From: Chrysomallon squamiferum
Lineage: Eukaryota > Mollusca > Gastropoda > Neomphalida > Peltospiridae
NCBI GenBank assembly: GCA_012295275.1
Contig: CM022679.1
Location: 19,348,342 to 19,408,341 of the forward strand
Reading direction: 5' to 3'
DNA length: 60,000 bases
The notes beneath the pieces are model-generated. The model was not told the origin of the DNA. It did no database searches and saw nothing but the letters and a program-made list of their open reading frames with translations. Within the stretch, counting starts at the first letter, position 1; every line of letters begins with the position of its first letter. This document shows, piece by piece, positions 40,164 through 52,396 of this stretch. Position numbers and translations under genes: made by a program.

Positions 40164-43100
40164 TTTATTTTTGAAACCAAAAGAGAATAAAGTTTCATAC
40201 ATTATTATTATTATTTTTTTAATGTTGTTATTTAAAAATACAAACAATCTACAAATCATTAATAAAAAGATCTTTCATTTTATTTATTTTAAAATATCTG
40301 TAATATATTGTTTATATTAATTTTTTACTTGAAGGCCATACAGAGGAGATCTCGTGTCTGACATTACAGAATGATTGTCAGGTGCTAGCTTCAGCAAGTG
40401 GTTCATTTGGGATGACAGAAAGCCAGATCTGTATATGGGATCTGAAAGAGTACATATGTAAAAAAGTCATAAACCATCATGAACATGACATTGTCTGTCT
40501 TGCTTATTCCCGAGATGATCGCTTCCTCATTTCCATTGGTATGTGTAATCTGAGATATTTTACAAATAATTGAATACACATAGACTAAAGAAGATGTTTT
40601 TAATAATTATCTTTTAATGACAGTTAATGATATTCTTTTTATAATATAGTGGTGATTAATTGAGGGATTCAAAGATTTTGTTTTTTTCATGAAATCTAAT
40701 TATTCCCATTTTGTTAATTTGTGTTAATGATTACTATTCTTCAGGTGACTATCAAGAATGTTGTATTGTTGTATGGAGCACAGCAGACTATGATGCTCTG
40801 TCTATGACCAAGACAGCACATCCTGTACATGAACTGAAGTGGGATCCTTTTACAATGAATGAATTCGCATCAGTGGGGGCCAGTGGCAGTTTGCTGTTCT
40901 GGCTGTTGGATGAGACATCATCAGATGTCTGCCTCAATGTTCATGAAGCTGATGTGCCTGAAGAGCTGTTGCAAACTCAGCATATGGTTTAAATATTTAT
41001 TTATTTTACTGTTATAATGGGTAAAATAAAATAAATTATATGTTTATGGGATTTCTACATTTAGGGCAAGTACTATGAATTATTAATTACTAAGCATTCT
41101 TTGAAATGTTGTTTAATATACACAAAAACAAAACATAGTTATCTGTTGAAACAAAAACACATTTCAATAATTATATTAAGAAAAAAATTTAATTATGTGT
41201 TCGTTCTCAGATTTGAAGAACATGGGGGAAAAAATCAAACTTTATTGTTTTATCCATACACTGCTCATGTTGTCCAAGATATGAAACATTTCTTTTATTA
41301 ATTTGTTTTATTTATTGAAATATTAATTTCACCAATTGATAATTAAATAATGGAATCCTGAAAAATTATTTTCCTTTCTATATCAATTATTTTCAGGGAC
41401 TTGTAGATTTCACATCATTGGTATTTGCTGGTGACAGTACAATGTATGCAGCAACAAATCATGGACGAGTCTCTGCCTGGGATACAAGATGTAATACTTG
41501 TTTTATGCATTGGGAAGCAGATTCAACTGAAATAGGTATGATTTTTTAACATTATTATTACAGATTAAAACATATACAAAAGTAATGTCAGTACAAATAT
41601 TTAACTTGTTAATGATGTCATTATTTTTCATTACTATTTCAGTATTTTAGTAAAGAATAACAATTAATTTCGGCATGTCTATTATATAGGTCAACTGGTA
41701 AGCTGTGGTCACCTACTGCTGACGGGCAGTGTTGGGTGCAATGTTCGCCTGTGGTCAACTGCTTGTGTTAGGGAGATGAGAGTGCCAGGAGAAAACAGTG
41801 TTCAAGTTGGAGGCTTAACTATGGAAGATGAGATGAACTTAGATGGTGCCATCTGTTCAGTTTCATTTGATGAATCTCTTGAAATGGTAATCTCATTATT
41901 TTATCAGTTAAATTTATTTTCTGGGTGGTCTTTTTTTTTTTTTTTTTTTTTCTGGACTAGTCTGATAAAATCATGGTATTATATTCTGACAGCTGTTAAT
42001 ATCTTGAAACAGCTAGTGTCTTAATAAGGTGCTTGACTGTATGATCATAATAAATTAATTAATAAAAGGTTAAATTAACATCACTTACTCATGATAGGTA
42101 AATTTATTTTAATTAATGTTAAATAAGATATAACACTGACAAGTCAATATAGTTATTTAATTTCATGCAGTATTATGTATAAAAGGGTTGAACAGTATTT
42201 TCAAATATTTCTTTCAGGGCATAGTTGGAACAAGTGCAGGCACTTTATGGTACATAAACTGGACAGAAAGAACAAGTGTCAGACTGGTTTCTGGACACAT
42301 GAACAAGGTATGTTTTAATTTGTTATTTCAGCATAGAGAATTTAAAAATTAATAGTAAAAGAAAACACTATTAATATATTTTTTAAAATTATTATTATTT
42401 TTTTAATTTACAGGTAAATGGCTTAACACTGACAGGAGATGGACTTTTATCATCATGTGCTGATGATGGAAGTGTTCGGATATGGTCTGTTGAAGACAGA
42501 GAACAAACCTTACAGTTCCAAGTTGTTGATCAGGTAACAATATTGTGTTACTTTGAAAAGAACTTTACAAAAATAATTAAATGGTTTTTAGCAAAAGCTT
42601 TCTGTAAAAAACAAACAGAAAAATCCCTTTAATTCAATTATTTAATAAAAGAAAAAATGCATTTTTTATATTTAAAACTGAAAAGAGACATTTATGATAA
42701 AATTTTATTTCTATTATTTTACAAAGCTCTGTTTAAAAAACAGTAGTCTTTTGTTTCATTTGCTTTAAATCCAGAAGAATAGCTGTAACTAGTATAATAT
42801 ATCCTGTTGAATGTTTAAATGGCTAGTTATTTGTTCTAATTTATATTTAGTATCTGTATTCACAAGTAGAATGAATAACAAAAGCAGTTTGGTTTTACCC
42901 TCAGGCTTGTACATGTGTCTCATTTGCTCCAGACCAACCAGCAAAACATTCTTCAACTGTAAGCAACTCATTGTCAGATATCAAGAATAAGAAAAACAAA
43001 AATCTTGTCCCATATTTAGTGGCAGGTTACAGTAATGGCACTGTGCGCATGTTTGACATCAACAAAGCAGAAATGGTTCTAAAGATGCATCCTCATGCAG

Positions 43101-45189
43101 TTGCAGTGACAGCTGTGTCATTTTCATCAGATGGTATTTTCATTTACATCTGTTAAAACATTTTGTCTTCAGTATGTTCAAATTCAAGATAGAAAAGTCA
43201 TTGAAAATACAGAATTAATGTTTTTTATAATAATTTATGTTTCGTTTATCTGTTGTAAACATAGGGAGAGATGTTCACATTAACTGACTAAAATTAGTTA
43301 TTGTTTCTTATATTTCATCAGCTGTGTACAGTTCTGTTTCACAGAAAAGAATAGACTATTAATTTATATAAATAAAATTATATCTGGTATAGAGAAATTT
43401 TGTCTGGTTGTCTCATTCATAGTTTTTTTTTTTTTTTTACAGAGTTTATAAATTTCTGAGGTTTGATTTCCAAATAAAAATATAATCTGTTATTGTAGTG
43501 TTTATAAACAATCTATAAACAAAAGTGTATGCATTTCAGGACATATGATTCTCTCTGGTGGTAGTGATGGCCTCATTGCTGTAAGTAGCCCAACAACAGG
43601 AATGACCGTCAGAGTTGTTGGAGATCACAAAGGAGCTGCCATAACAAACATTGACGTAACATTCAGACAAGTAAGAATACACTTTAAACATGGATAACAT
43701 TGGCAATATTCTAGTAACATTATTTTTTTATTTTAAATTAATTTGCATAAACAGATAGATTTTACCTTTGAATATTTTATTTACAGTTAATATGTAATGA
43801 TTCTAGCTGATGTACAGTAATATTTTTTGTTATTAAAACCTCATATTTAAATGTCTTGTCGTGATTGTTTCAATATAAATTGTATTATGAGGTAACATTT
43901 ATCTGTTATCATATCTGTAGTTTAGGTTTAATTAATACACATCTGATATCTAGAGACCATAGCAACAAAATCAATGTATTTTATATAACTTAGGTTATGT
44001 GATACATTTTTTGTGTTAATGCTACACCAGGATCAAGACTTGGGAATAACAGCTCCTTTGTTATGGCTGGCTTGCAGTGCTGATCGAAGAGTTAGTGTCT
44101 GGTCAGCTGATTGGTCAAAAGACTTTTGTGAGCTAGTTGATTGGTTGACTTTTCCAGCGCCAGCATTTGCACCTGATGGTTCCATTTTAGAAAAACATGA
44201 TCAGGTAATATTTTCTCTCTTTCTAACCTTTTTCAAAATTCTAGTGTTACAGGTTAAATCACATACTGATTTGGCAGTGAAATTTATGAATATTTAATAT
44301 TTCTTTTTGACCTAAAAGTTGCCAATTATTAAATAAATATATTTGTTTTCAGAGCCAGTACAGCATATTACCGCCTAGCCTTGCTAAATTCTCTACAACT
44401 GAGCCCGACATTATTGTTTACACAGGCTATGGCATGAACAAATGTCTTCAGTTTTATAGTCTTTCCCAAAGAAAGGTAATATAAAATACTATCCGAAAAT
44501 CTGGAATCTTAAAGGGGTTTTCTTTTCCTTTCTTTTTTTGTTACTTTTTTCAAAATGTGTTCATTTGTAAAATTCTTGTATGAAGGTGATGGGATGTTTG
44601 TAAAATTGAATCATTGAATTATAATTTGAATATGTTAGGCAAAAATGTGCAACTTATTTTTTATTTTTTATATTTTGTAAAAATTAAGTTTCATTTGTTT
44701 TTAATTTACTGTAGCCATGTTTTCACAGGTTATAAGAACGACAGCTCTTACCCAGTGGACTACTTCAATTGATCTTGCTAAGGATACATCATTGATTGCA
44801 ATGGGTGCCAGTGGTTAGTTTATTGTATATTCCTTTCAAATTCATCCCTCTCTTTTGTTGTTTGTTTTGTTTTGCGTGTTGTTGCTTTTTGTATCTTTTC
44901 TAAATGATTAAGCCATTTTTAGCATGTTCTGTAAAAATAAAATAGTCATCAACTATATGACTAGAAGAATTTATGAAGCAGCCATAAGTTATTTTATTTC
45001 TAATACTTTTTTATTTTATTTTTCATGTCACCAGAGAGACTTTTGAAACTGATGGAGTATCATGAAGGAAGTTTTCAGGATTTCGTTGGGCACAATGACT
45101 CAGTCAATGTTGTCAAATTTTCAGAGAACTGCAAACTTCTGTTTACTGCCTCATATTCAGAAATATTTGTTTGGGAAGTACAAGTTTAA
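26870..45189 (+). CDS. WDR90: WDR90/POC16: CFAP20-like domain plus WD40 arrays, complete, 41 coding exons
   Basis: Exons: 26870-26879, 28005-28096, 28369-28681, 29030-29200, 29453-29573, 29770-29825, 31109-31218, 31538-31666, 32054-32113, 32313-32381, 32641-32751, 32953-33098, 33282-33339, 33611-33729, 33891-34052, 34354-34478, 34709-34825, 35056-35126, 35313-35477, 35654-35793, 36028-36289, 36646-36816, 37189-37317, 37504-37631, 37865-37902, 38128-38271, 39271-39527, 39685-39787, 39952-40026, 40335-40538, 40745-40986, 41397-41535, 41690-41886, 42218-42307, 42414-42533, 42905-43133, 43540-43670, 44031-44204, 44353-44475, 44729-44813, 45035-45189. They join in frame to about 1846 aa; human WDR90 is about 1750 aa. 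It matches the human protein from WQHP near the start to EIFVWEV at the end. WDR90 is a centriole-wall protein that binds microtubules through the CFAP20-like domain and helps hold the luminal inner scaffold. Only the 10-nt first exon (MSH) is uncertain. Confidence 0.95.
26880..28004 (+). other. WDR90: Intron 1 of WDR90
   Basis: AT-rich intron after the proposed 10-nt first exon (donor GTACGT). It contains a four-copy minisatellite at 27440-27585. No other feature was seen. Confidence 0.5.
27440..27585 (+). repeat. Minisatellite, unit 32-33 bp, about 4.4 copies
   Basis: Units begin at about 27440, 27473, 27505, 27538 and 27571 (partial). Each resembles GTGTCATTCATACTTGTTTA followed by TTGGTGCTAAAAA. 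The spacing is regular and point differences separate the copies. It lies in WDR90 intron 1. Confidence 0.75.
28005..29825 (+). other. WDR90: CFAP20-like (DUF667) domain of WDR90, exons 2-6
   Basis: Residues about 4-250 form the domain shared with the ciliary doublet protein CFAP20/FAP20. Landmarks are WQHPYVNVFKHFNISTWKK, NYIQLPKTGSQSLSLTGRYL, FSNLFKEFKSTSTWLQFPF, YIKSIRLCANMLVKN, PREMAFPLLKGDNWHD and IRFPSEN. The domain packs against the microtubule lattice in CFAP20 and is needed for the centriolar placement of WDR90 (known for the family). Exon 2 must be read in the frame that starts TGG CAA CAC, not from the ATG overlapping it. Confidence 0.95.
29826..31108 (+). other. WDR90: Intron 6 of WDR90
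   Basis: About 1.3 kb between the end of the CFAP20-like domain and the linker to the WD40 array. The flanking exons join in frame through a split Asp codon, so nothing need be missing. It has a long poly-T tract near 30639-30660. No gene was recognised. Confidence 0.55.
31739..31800 (+). repeat. (TTTA)n-(TTCA)n compound microsatellite
   Basis: About eleven TTTA units change to about five TTCA units. WDR90 intron 8. Confidence 0.88.
31944..32031 (+). repeat. Dispersed repeat, copy B
   Basis: Second copy of the element at 20867-20953, with roughly nine differences by eye. It lies in WDR90 intron 8, ending about 22 nt before exon 9. Similarity stops sharply on the upstream side and fades into AT-rich sequence downstream. 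Confidence 0.75.
32313..37631 (+). other. WDR90: First WD40 array of WDR90, exons 10-24
   Basis: From about residue 355 to 1011 the exons encode repeated WD40 units, recognisable as GH...D and IW/LW endings: SVVRIWKF, NVRLWRVKEG, GFLRLWPLDF, HSIRVWDAETLQQ, VVKIWQYS and IYVWDFL. The family motif FCVTGSDDGFLRLWPLDF is kept almost exactly. Individual blades are shorter or longer than the canonical 40 residues, as in other WDR90 proteins. Exons 23 and 24 are joined by a GC-AG intron. Confidence 0.92.
37865..39527 (+). other. WDR90: Variable linker between WD40 arrays of WDR90, exons 25-27
   Basis: Residues about 1012-1158 are polar and Pro/Ser-rich (for example PRHSPPKPVCQAPDG and PVLTPVKPGPLTP) with no WD40 signature. 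The human protein has a similarly placed but unrelated-looking Pro-rich linker. Exon 25 is only 38 nt. Intron 26 carries a long TG/CA microsatellite. Confidence 0.8.
38589..38672 (+). repeat. (TG)n-(CA)n palindromic microsatellite
   Basis: A long TG run with short interruptions passes through GTATAC into a CA run, so the two arms are complementary and can form a hairpin. WDR90 intron 26. Confidence 0.88.
39685..45189 (+). other. WDR90: Second WD40 array of WDR90, exons 28-41
   Basis: Residues about 1159-1846 begin LKLKSVIGYNGNGRNN-like sequence (here KLKSVIGYNGNGRNNMAWHP) and carry further WD40 units: ICIWDLKEY, IVVWSTADYDA, VSAWDTR, CNVRLWSTA, SVRIWSVEDRE, VRMFDINKAEM and VSVWSADWS. The block CELVDWLTFPAPA and the C-terminal SEIFVWEV match the human orthologue closely. 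The stop codon is at 45187-45189. Confidence 0.93.
40086..40162 (+). repeat. (AAT)n-(ATT)n palindromic microsatellite
   Basis: About eight AAT units are followed by about 17 ATT units; the arms are complementary. WDR90 intron 29, about 60 nt after its donor. Confidence 0.88.
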
Positions 45190-45972
45190 CAGGAAATCTG
45201 ATCATTGTTTTAATATCATTCATCTTTATTCAGGGAAGAAAACCACAAACATTTCAGAATTGTAGTGAGATACAATGATGTACATGACTTTTTGTAGCTA
45301 TTCATTCGAATTCATATATATTTTGGATGGTTTCAGGGTTGGTTTTTTGTCATATGTTAAGGAGGTTATCTATATTCACGTATTGCATTTGAAAGATACT
45401 TTCCAAACAGATTTCTGTACAGTATGTTCAAATCAAGATATATATATAATTTACTATAATCCATAGAGTAAGATCTTTATTTGAAAATTTTATTCTTTAA
45501 GGAAACAAGAATGCCCTCCAGTTTTGTTTATGTCACAGCATAATGAATTATTATCCATTTTTATTTTATAATATTCCAAGAATTAATTTATTTTATATTT
45601 TAAAATCATGTGATAGATGTATTTTAATTCATATGAAGTCTGCAGATATTAGATTTTACAGAAACTTTTTTAAGAACAAAAACATTCAGTATATATTATC
45701 AACAATTATTTTTATGTAAATGTATGCATTCTGCTTAGATGTAGAAACAAAAGTCACTTTATTCTACAACATGGCAATAATAACATGATCTATTAAATTT
45801 GTATCCAATTAAATTATTTTGTATATTTTTACCATTGTTTTTGTTATATTTTAATCATCTTTGCAGAAGTTAGCTCTTTTTTAAATATTTTTATTTCATT
45901 AGATTCCCTTTTTGAATGATTGAGAAACAAATTGTTATTTTTATGAAAATGAGATTGGTGATCTATAAACAG
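45190..45972. other. Shared 3' region between convergent WDR90 and BRAT1
   Basis: The 783 bp between the two stop codons must hold both 3' UTRs. For BRAT1 (minus) an AATAAA lies at 45890-45895, about 80 nt past its stop. For WDR90 (plus) I saw only the variant ATTAAA, at about 45792-45797 and 45809-45814. If WDR90 uses these, its 3' UTR is about 600 nt and reaches to within about 150 nt of the BRAT1 stop. Confidence 0.5.
45890..45895 (-). terminator. Candidate BRAT1 polyadenylation signal
   Basis: A minus-strand AATAAA lies about 80 nt downstream of the BRAT1 stop codon, the first canonical hexamer after the gene. It fits a short 3' UTR but has not been tested. Confidence 0.4.
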
Positions 45973-47623
45973 TCAGTAACAATCAATAGCATTTTCTTCA
46001 GTGACTTCAACAGATTCTGCTCTGAGAATATCATCTAACAGAGAAATTGGATTTCTGACATATTCATCAACACTGCTTGTCAGTTCTTCTAACTTTTCTT
46101 CAAAATTAATCTCTTGCAGAAACTTCAAAAATTTTGTCAGTTTGTCTTCTTGTAAGGATACCTTATCAGAAATCACTTCATTTTCATCTGGTATTGAAAA
46201 CAGCTGAGTCTGAGAAATACATTTTTTCAAATCATTCAAAACTGTATATGCGTCCTCCTGAACTGGATGGTCAAAATCGTGAAATGCTTTGAAAAGAGCA
46301 TCGAGACAGCCTAACTCGGCTAGAAAACTGAGATGACTGGCAAATAGTTTGTTTTGATCATTACCTGAAGGTCTTCCACTAATTTCTTCATTTTTCAGTT
46401 CTAATTTTCTAACATTGTCAATAAGCATAACAATAAACTTGAGTACTTTACATTTGACTTCCCAATCAAAATCATCAATAGCTAATGAGATTCCTGTGAT
46501 TATACTACTTATTACTGTGTCCTTGAGATCAGCCTTTCTGTGAAGGTAGATGGAATGAATGAAGTCTACAGCTGCTCTTCTAGCAAAAGCTTCTGAATCA
46601 GTGGCTATGATATTGAGAGCTATGTCCAGTAAGTTATTCTGAAATATTAATAAAATACACATTCAGATCATTCAGTGCACAGTTTTGACACATGATGTTT
46701 TTCTTAAAGGAAATTCTGAAGAGACAGTACAGTGTACCAATATTTTATTTGAAACAAATTTATTTCAAAATCTATCCTTAATATTAAAATTTGTTTAAAA
46801 TAATTGGCAGTATGTTGATTTTTTTTTTTACCTGTCATTAACATTTGTAATAGTGGCTGGAATTCAGATATTTTGGAGTTTTAGAACTTATTTTTGAAAA
46901 GTCATCAATACAAATACTCATCCCTTTATATTTTATGCACTATGGTAATAAATGTTTCATAGTCTGAATGTAACATAATTTATAGTTAACATCCAAGATG
47001 AGAAGGTAAGCAACAAACCTCATGACAGTCTGTTCCTGTTACAAAATGTGTCCAGATCCATGGATGTTTCACAATTTCAGCTAGCAGAGAGAATGATGAA
47101 GCTCGGACATAACTGTCAGTGTCAGTATAACATTTCCAAGCTGATTCAACAATTTTAGAGTCAGCCATTTGGGTTAAAATTGCCTCATTATCTGTTAAAA
47201 TCAAGAATGATTACATCTATAAAATTAATTCATTCTGTATAATTATAGAATTTGAAAATTATCATTATTATTTTTATCAGTGAAGAATAATGAAAAAGAA
47301 AACTTGACAAAATAAAAAAGTGTTTTCCATACAAACAACTTCTACATTTTACACTGCTATTGTATCCAGTATTCCAAAGTTTATTCTGAACCATTTGTAT
47401 ACAAGAATATGAAATCATGTTGAAAAAAACCCACACCTTTGAATTGGATAATTAGTTTTTTAATTCCCTCTATAGCAGTGTCTCGGATCTCCCACTGTGT
47501 ATCAACCAGTCGTTTCTCTAACAACACTGTCAGCCTGGGTAAACTCTGAGACAGACTTTTCTTATCACATCTAGACATCATTGACAACTCAGATAGTGCA
47601 CAGTTCTGACCAATTTCATACAT
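45973..47623 (-). other. BRAT1: BRAT1 C-terminal HEAT block and DCY tail, exons 9-11
   Basis: Exons 9-11 encode the best conserved part: helical pairs around LPRLTVLLEKRLVDTQWEIR, WKCYTDTDSYVRASSFSLL, ATDSEAFARRAAVDFIHSIY and AIDDFDWEVKCKVLKFIVML. An acidic stretch and the last three residues Asp-Cys-Tyr follow. In work on the INTS9-INTS11-BRAT1 complex, as I recall it, this C-terminus reaches the INTS11 active site. Exon 11 (666 nt) is the longest exon of the gene. Confidence 0.88.
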
Positions 47624-50600
47624 CTATATGAAAAAGAAAAAACCTGCCATACTATTTTCTTTTTGTGAAAGGAAAGGGTTTTTTTTTTTTTTTTTTTTTT
47701 TTTAAATAAATGTTCTTTTGGATTTGTTTTCATTATTCAAATTTACACACATCTGACTTTCAGCTAGGAAACAAATATAAACAAATATATGATACAAAAG
47801 CAAATGTTTCTAAAAGTGATATGTTAAAAACAGTTACATAAAGAGTAACTGTAATAAGATTATAATCTAATAACCTTGGCATCAACTTGGGGCTGGCTGA
47901 TGATGTTCAAAGTAACATCAACAACCTGAGATAAACAAGACTGCTGCAGCATATCAGTATCTTAAAAGAAAATGAAACAACTATACACACTGTAAAGTTT
48001 CCTTACATTAAAGAAATTATTTTTTAATTATTTTTACTTAAGAGAAAAATGTAAAAAGTTTTTAGTGAGTTAAAAAATAAAATATTTAGTGAGGATGTCT
48101 TTTCAGTTAAAAAATTTAGATTTTTGATGGGTTTTAATTACTATTCCAAATTATTTTGATTATTTGAGTAATTATTATTATACTTTTTACTTGCTTATTT
48201 ATTTATTTGCTGGGTTTTGTTTTTGGTTTAGTTTTTTTGTTTAATGCCAAGAAGAATTTCATAATACTGAGAATGTGAATAAGATTGACATTTTAAGGAT
48301 AAATCTACTTGCCTTTCTTAATTTTCTTTATTAAAGAAAACAACAAATAATTTTATATGATGCTTATCTTACCCGCAAGTTGGATAATGGTGGACATAAG
48401 CTTCAACTGCAATTTGGTGTTACCAATTAAATTAACAATATGAGGACATTTGAAAACTTCCAATTTGCTGTTTACATCTGTACAAGCCAACAGACTGACG
48501 ATCATTTCATGACTATCAGGCTAGAAAAATAAAAATAATAATTCCAAAATAAAACATATCTACTGTGTTAATTTACATTGAAATTATTAATATTTGAACA
48601 AATTTAGCATTGGCACAAATATGTAACAGGGAAATGGTTTGATCTTTTCAGTGTGAAATTTATTCATATTATTTTAATGCACATTCAATAAATAATTATT
48701 CAAAAGAACAAATATGTGTATATATGTGTGTGTGTGTTTTACAATAAGCCTTAAATTTGATTGAACATTTTAAAAAGTAAATAACTCATTTTACCAAACA
48801 TACAAATATTAACTTAATATTAGTTTTTACACATTGAAATGTATTTTAAAACCAACTTACATCACGTGATATAATATCTACACTTTGCAGAAGAAGTTTA
48901 ACAAATGTTGGCTTTTTGCAAACAATTTCACCAACTATATGAACCTCATTTTTGCTGACAGTATCAGCATGGAAGAGAAACAAGAGAGGAAGATGGCTGA
49001 TTCTTTTCAGTCTTGTTGAATAATCATTATTTAGTTTGACACTAAAATAAAAATAACAATTTCAAACATCAATAATAACATACATGTATATATCCACACA
49101 CACACACACACAACACAAACACACACACACAACACAAACACATGAGGAATTATAGATTAGTAATTATGGACGTATAATTTAAGACTATATTACATTCTTA
49201 TGTTTAATACACTTTCACTTGACATTCAAAATTTATAAAGAATTATGAAGTTTGTCTAAAGATACTGTACAACCAAATGTTATTCATATCTATTCAGTCA
49301 AACTGAATGCAGTTTTTCTGTTTTTAAACCTTTTTTTAAATGAAATAAATATCACCCATCTTTTTATACATAGTCAAACTTTTGTCTTCCAACCATCAAT
49401 TAAATGAATTTTTGATCATCCAAAAATGATTTCACTCTTGAATGTTTCATTAGCCAGTGTAATATGACACTTGAAAATAATACTTGTGCTTCTATTTTGT
49501 CTTCTGTTTACAATGTTTAGCAGTGAGTTCAAATTACCGAATGACATACAAAGCAGTTGCATCAAACATAAAAAGAAATGTTATCAAAAGTACCCAATGT
49601 CAGTTGATCTGCTAATTTTATCTCAGTCAGTCACTTTAAACAGATACAAAAATCAACTGATGTGCTGAAGGATTTAAAAGTATGACACAGTCTGCTGTGT
49701 GTTCACTCACTGTGATTTGTTACAAGTTTATTGCTTTCCCTGTCTGTGAAGAGAATTTGAACTTTGCTGACAACTGATGAGAAAAGCAAAATTTTACCTA
49801 TGTGGATCACTGTGAAAAGGCAACAGACATTGTAAAGGAGTAATTGTATTCACTAATGCTTCCTTTTTCATAAATGAAATAAAATACTCCCCACCCATCC
49901 AGTCTGGGTAACCAAGGTTTAACTATGTACATATACATATTTAAAAAGTAAAAAAACAGATGAAAAAATAGAATATATTTTCAAGATGATGCAAATTTCT
50001 TTTAGTTGTTTTTTTTTATACCTTTTTAATTAATAAATTATGTATCTACTGATTTCATGAAAATATTGATTTTTGTAATTTAAAGAAACTTCATGAATAT
50101 CTTGAACCTTTTCTGCAACTCTGTTGCTAGTTTGTGTTTTGCAAGGAAATTGGTGTACAATGATCCATCCTCAAATTGTGGAAGAACAACATTAGACAAA
50201 ATTGTTTCTCTTTCTTCTTCTTTACTGAAATTTAATAAATCCAGAAATATTATTTAAATTAAAAATTTATAACAAAATTGAAAAAGAATTGTAAAGGGAA
50301 AACAGAAAAAGTAAAATATAAACAATGAAAAAAAAATATTAAAATTAAAAAATATATTATATTCTTTTTATTTATTTTTTGAGTGGCATTAGCAACTAGC
50401 AACAAGAAATTTTGTTGTTGTTTTTTAGGATATAATGACAGATATCAAGAAATATTACTTTATTTTAGTTCCTATTTCATTGGAATTATGTTAACCCACT
50501 ACTAAGCAATGGTTTTTGTCATACCTTTTGTAATTCAAAACCAGTAACTTTAATTAAATAATCAGCAATTTACCAGCAATTTAGGATCTTAATTAAAAGA

Positions 50601-52346
50601 TTTTCTATGATAGTTTGTAAATTATTTTGCTCATTGACATATATCTGCAGCAGCCATTTTCCCACTTGGTGAGTGTCATCTGAGAATAACTGCAGGGTTT
50701 GAGGAGAGTCTGCCAACATATCAGTCCACAGATCTAAAAGACAGTTCAAGGTCATATCACCTGTGACATCTGTAAACATATAAAACAGAAATATTCATTA
50801 AAATTCTGTTTTCTTCCTTACTTCGTCATGATAACAACAGATAGTCAAATGCATTCAAGACTGAAGTGCATAAAAACAATTAATTGGCACATAAGAATGT
50901 TTTTGTAACTTGTAACAATAAATGCAAGTTAATTCATATTATTAGTTGTACAGGCATCCAGCATAATAAAATCTTTCAGTTTCATTTTTATCATTTAAAT
51001 CAATTGAGAGGGCTGATAAAATACTGTCAAATATTAGTAATAATAAGAGATAACCCAACATGTTATACATTTTCTGAAAGCTGAAAAATTTGCTATCATG
51101 TATATTTTATTATAATTTGGCCAACAATGTTATTTATACCTGACATTGGTTAAAAGGAAGACAAAAAGGAAGATTCAAAAAAATGTTACTGAAATTTTAA
51201 AATGTCTGATATAAGACTCAGTGTACATGCAATAATTTATTAGCCAACATTCAAAAATAGAACAACAACTGGATACTATTTCTGAATGGAAAATCCCTGT
51301 ACATAAATGCAGGTCTCATAGCCATGTTTTATTTATTGTAGATAAACATTATATACAGAAGTCTGAAAGGTTTAATGTAAACAGGGGATTTTTTGTGTGT
51401 TTTTTTACCTTTATGATTGGAACATTCATGTAGAGACTTCATGAAATCATCAGCAAGTGTTTTGGTCAGTGTTTCCAGAAAAATATTTGATTCTGGTTTG
51501 TTTTCATAAGCTGTGTACATATTTCCAATAGTTGCAACAAGGAATTGTCTGGCTGCACTTTGATGGAAAAGACTTCCATTTCCTTTAATAGTAAAATATG
51601 CTTCCTGGATATGATCTGAAATTAAAATTAAAAAATATGTGTGTGCATGCATGAGCACATATTTTAACTTGTCTATATGTAAACATTATACATGTAAATA
51701 ACGAAATAATATGTTTTTGAAACATGTTAAAACAAAATTAAATAATGGAAAGAAAAATATGCACCAGTTCTTATAAACCAAATGGATATAAAGTATATTT
51801 TTTTGAACAAATTCAAAAAATATCTCAAAATAATTATCAGAAGAAGCATCAAGTGTATGCTATATTCTTTTTCTTTTTTTTTTTTTTTTTTAAGGGTTTG
51901 AAATGAAACTAAAAGCTACCCTGAATAAACTCTTCAAAAGAAAGCCATTGAAGTTTTTGGCTAAGCAAAGTCAAACTTTTAAAATATGCAGTGCCTATTG
52001 ATGGATCATCTATCAATCTCTTCTTGTTCACAGTTTTATACAGTAGACACACAAGATAACAATTTGCTTTGTAGAAACTAGTTTCTGCAGCTGCAATGCC
52101 ACACACAGAAAGAGCAAATGTTACAATGCTTGGTTCCAGCAGCTCAATATTTTGAACCACAGATTGTAGAAATTGAACCAGGATCCTTCCAGTCTCATCT
52201 GGTTTATTAGTATCTGGCAAAGAAAAAATATATATTTAAAAATACATATTAGTTATTACTGTGGCATTTTGAATTAATCAAATGTAATTATTAATTAGTT
52301 ATTGAAAATATTTAGCCTGTAATATGAAATACAATAATAACAACAA

Positions 52347-52396
<50 letters not shown>

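Noticed and set aside
40038-40259. Poly-Asn/poly-Leu open frame
   Set aside because: It is a translation of the AAT/ATT microsatellite.
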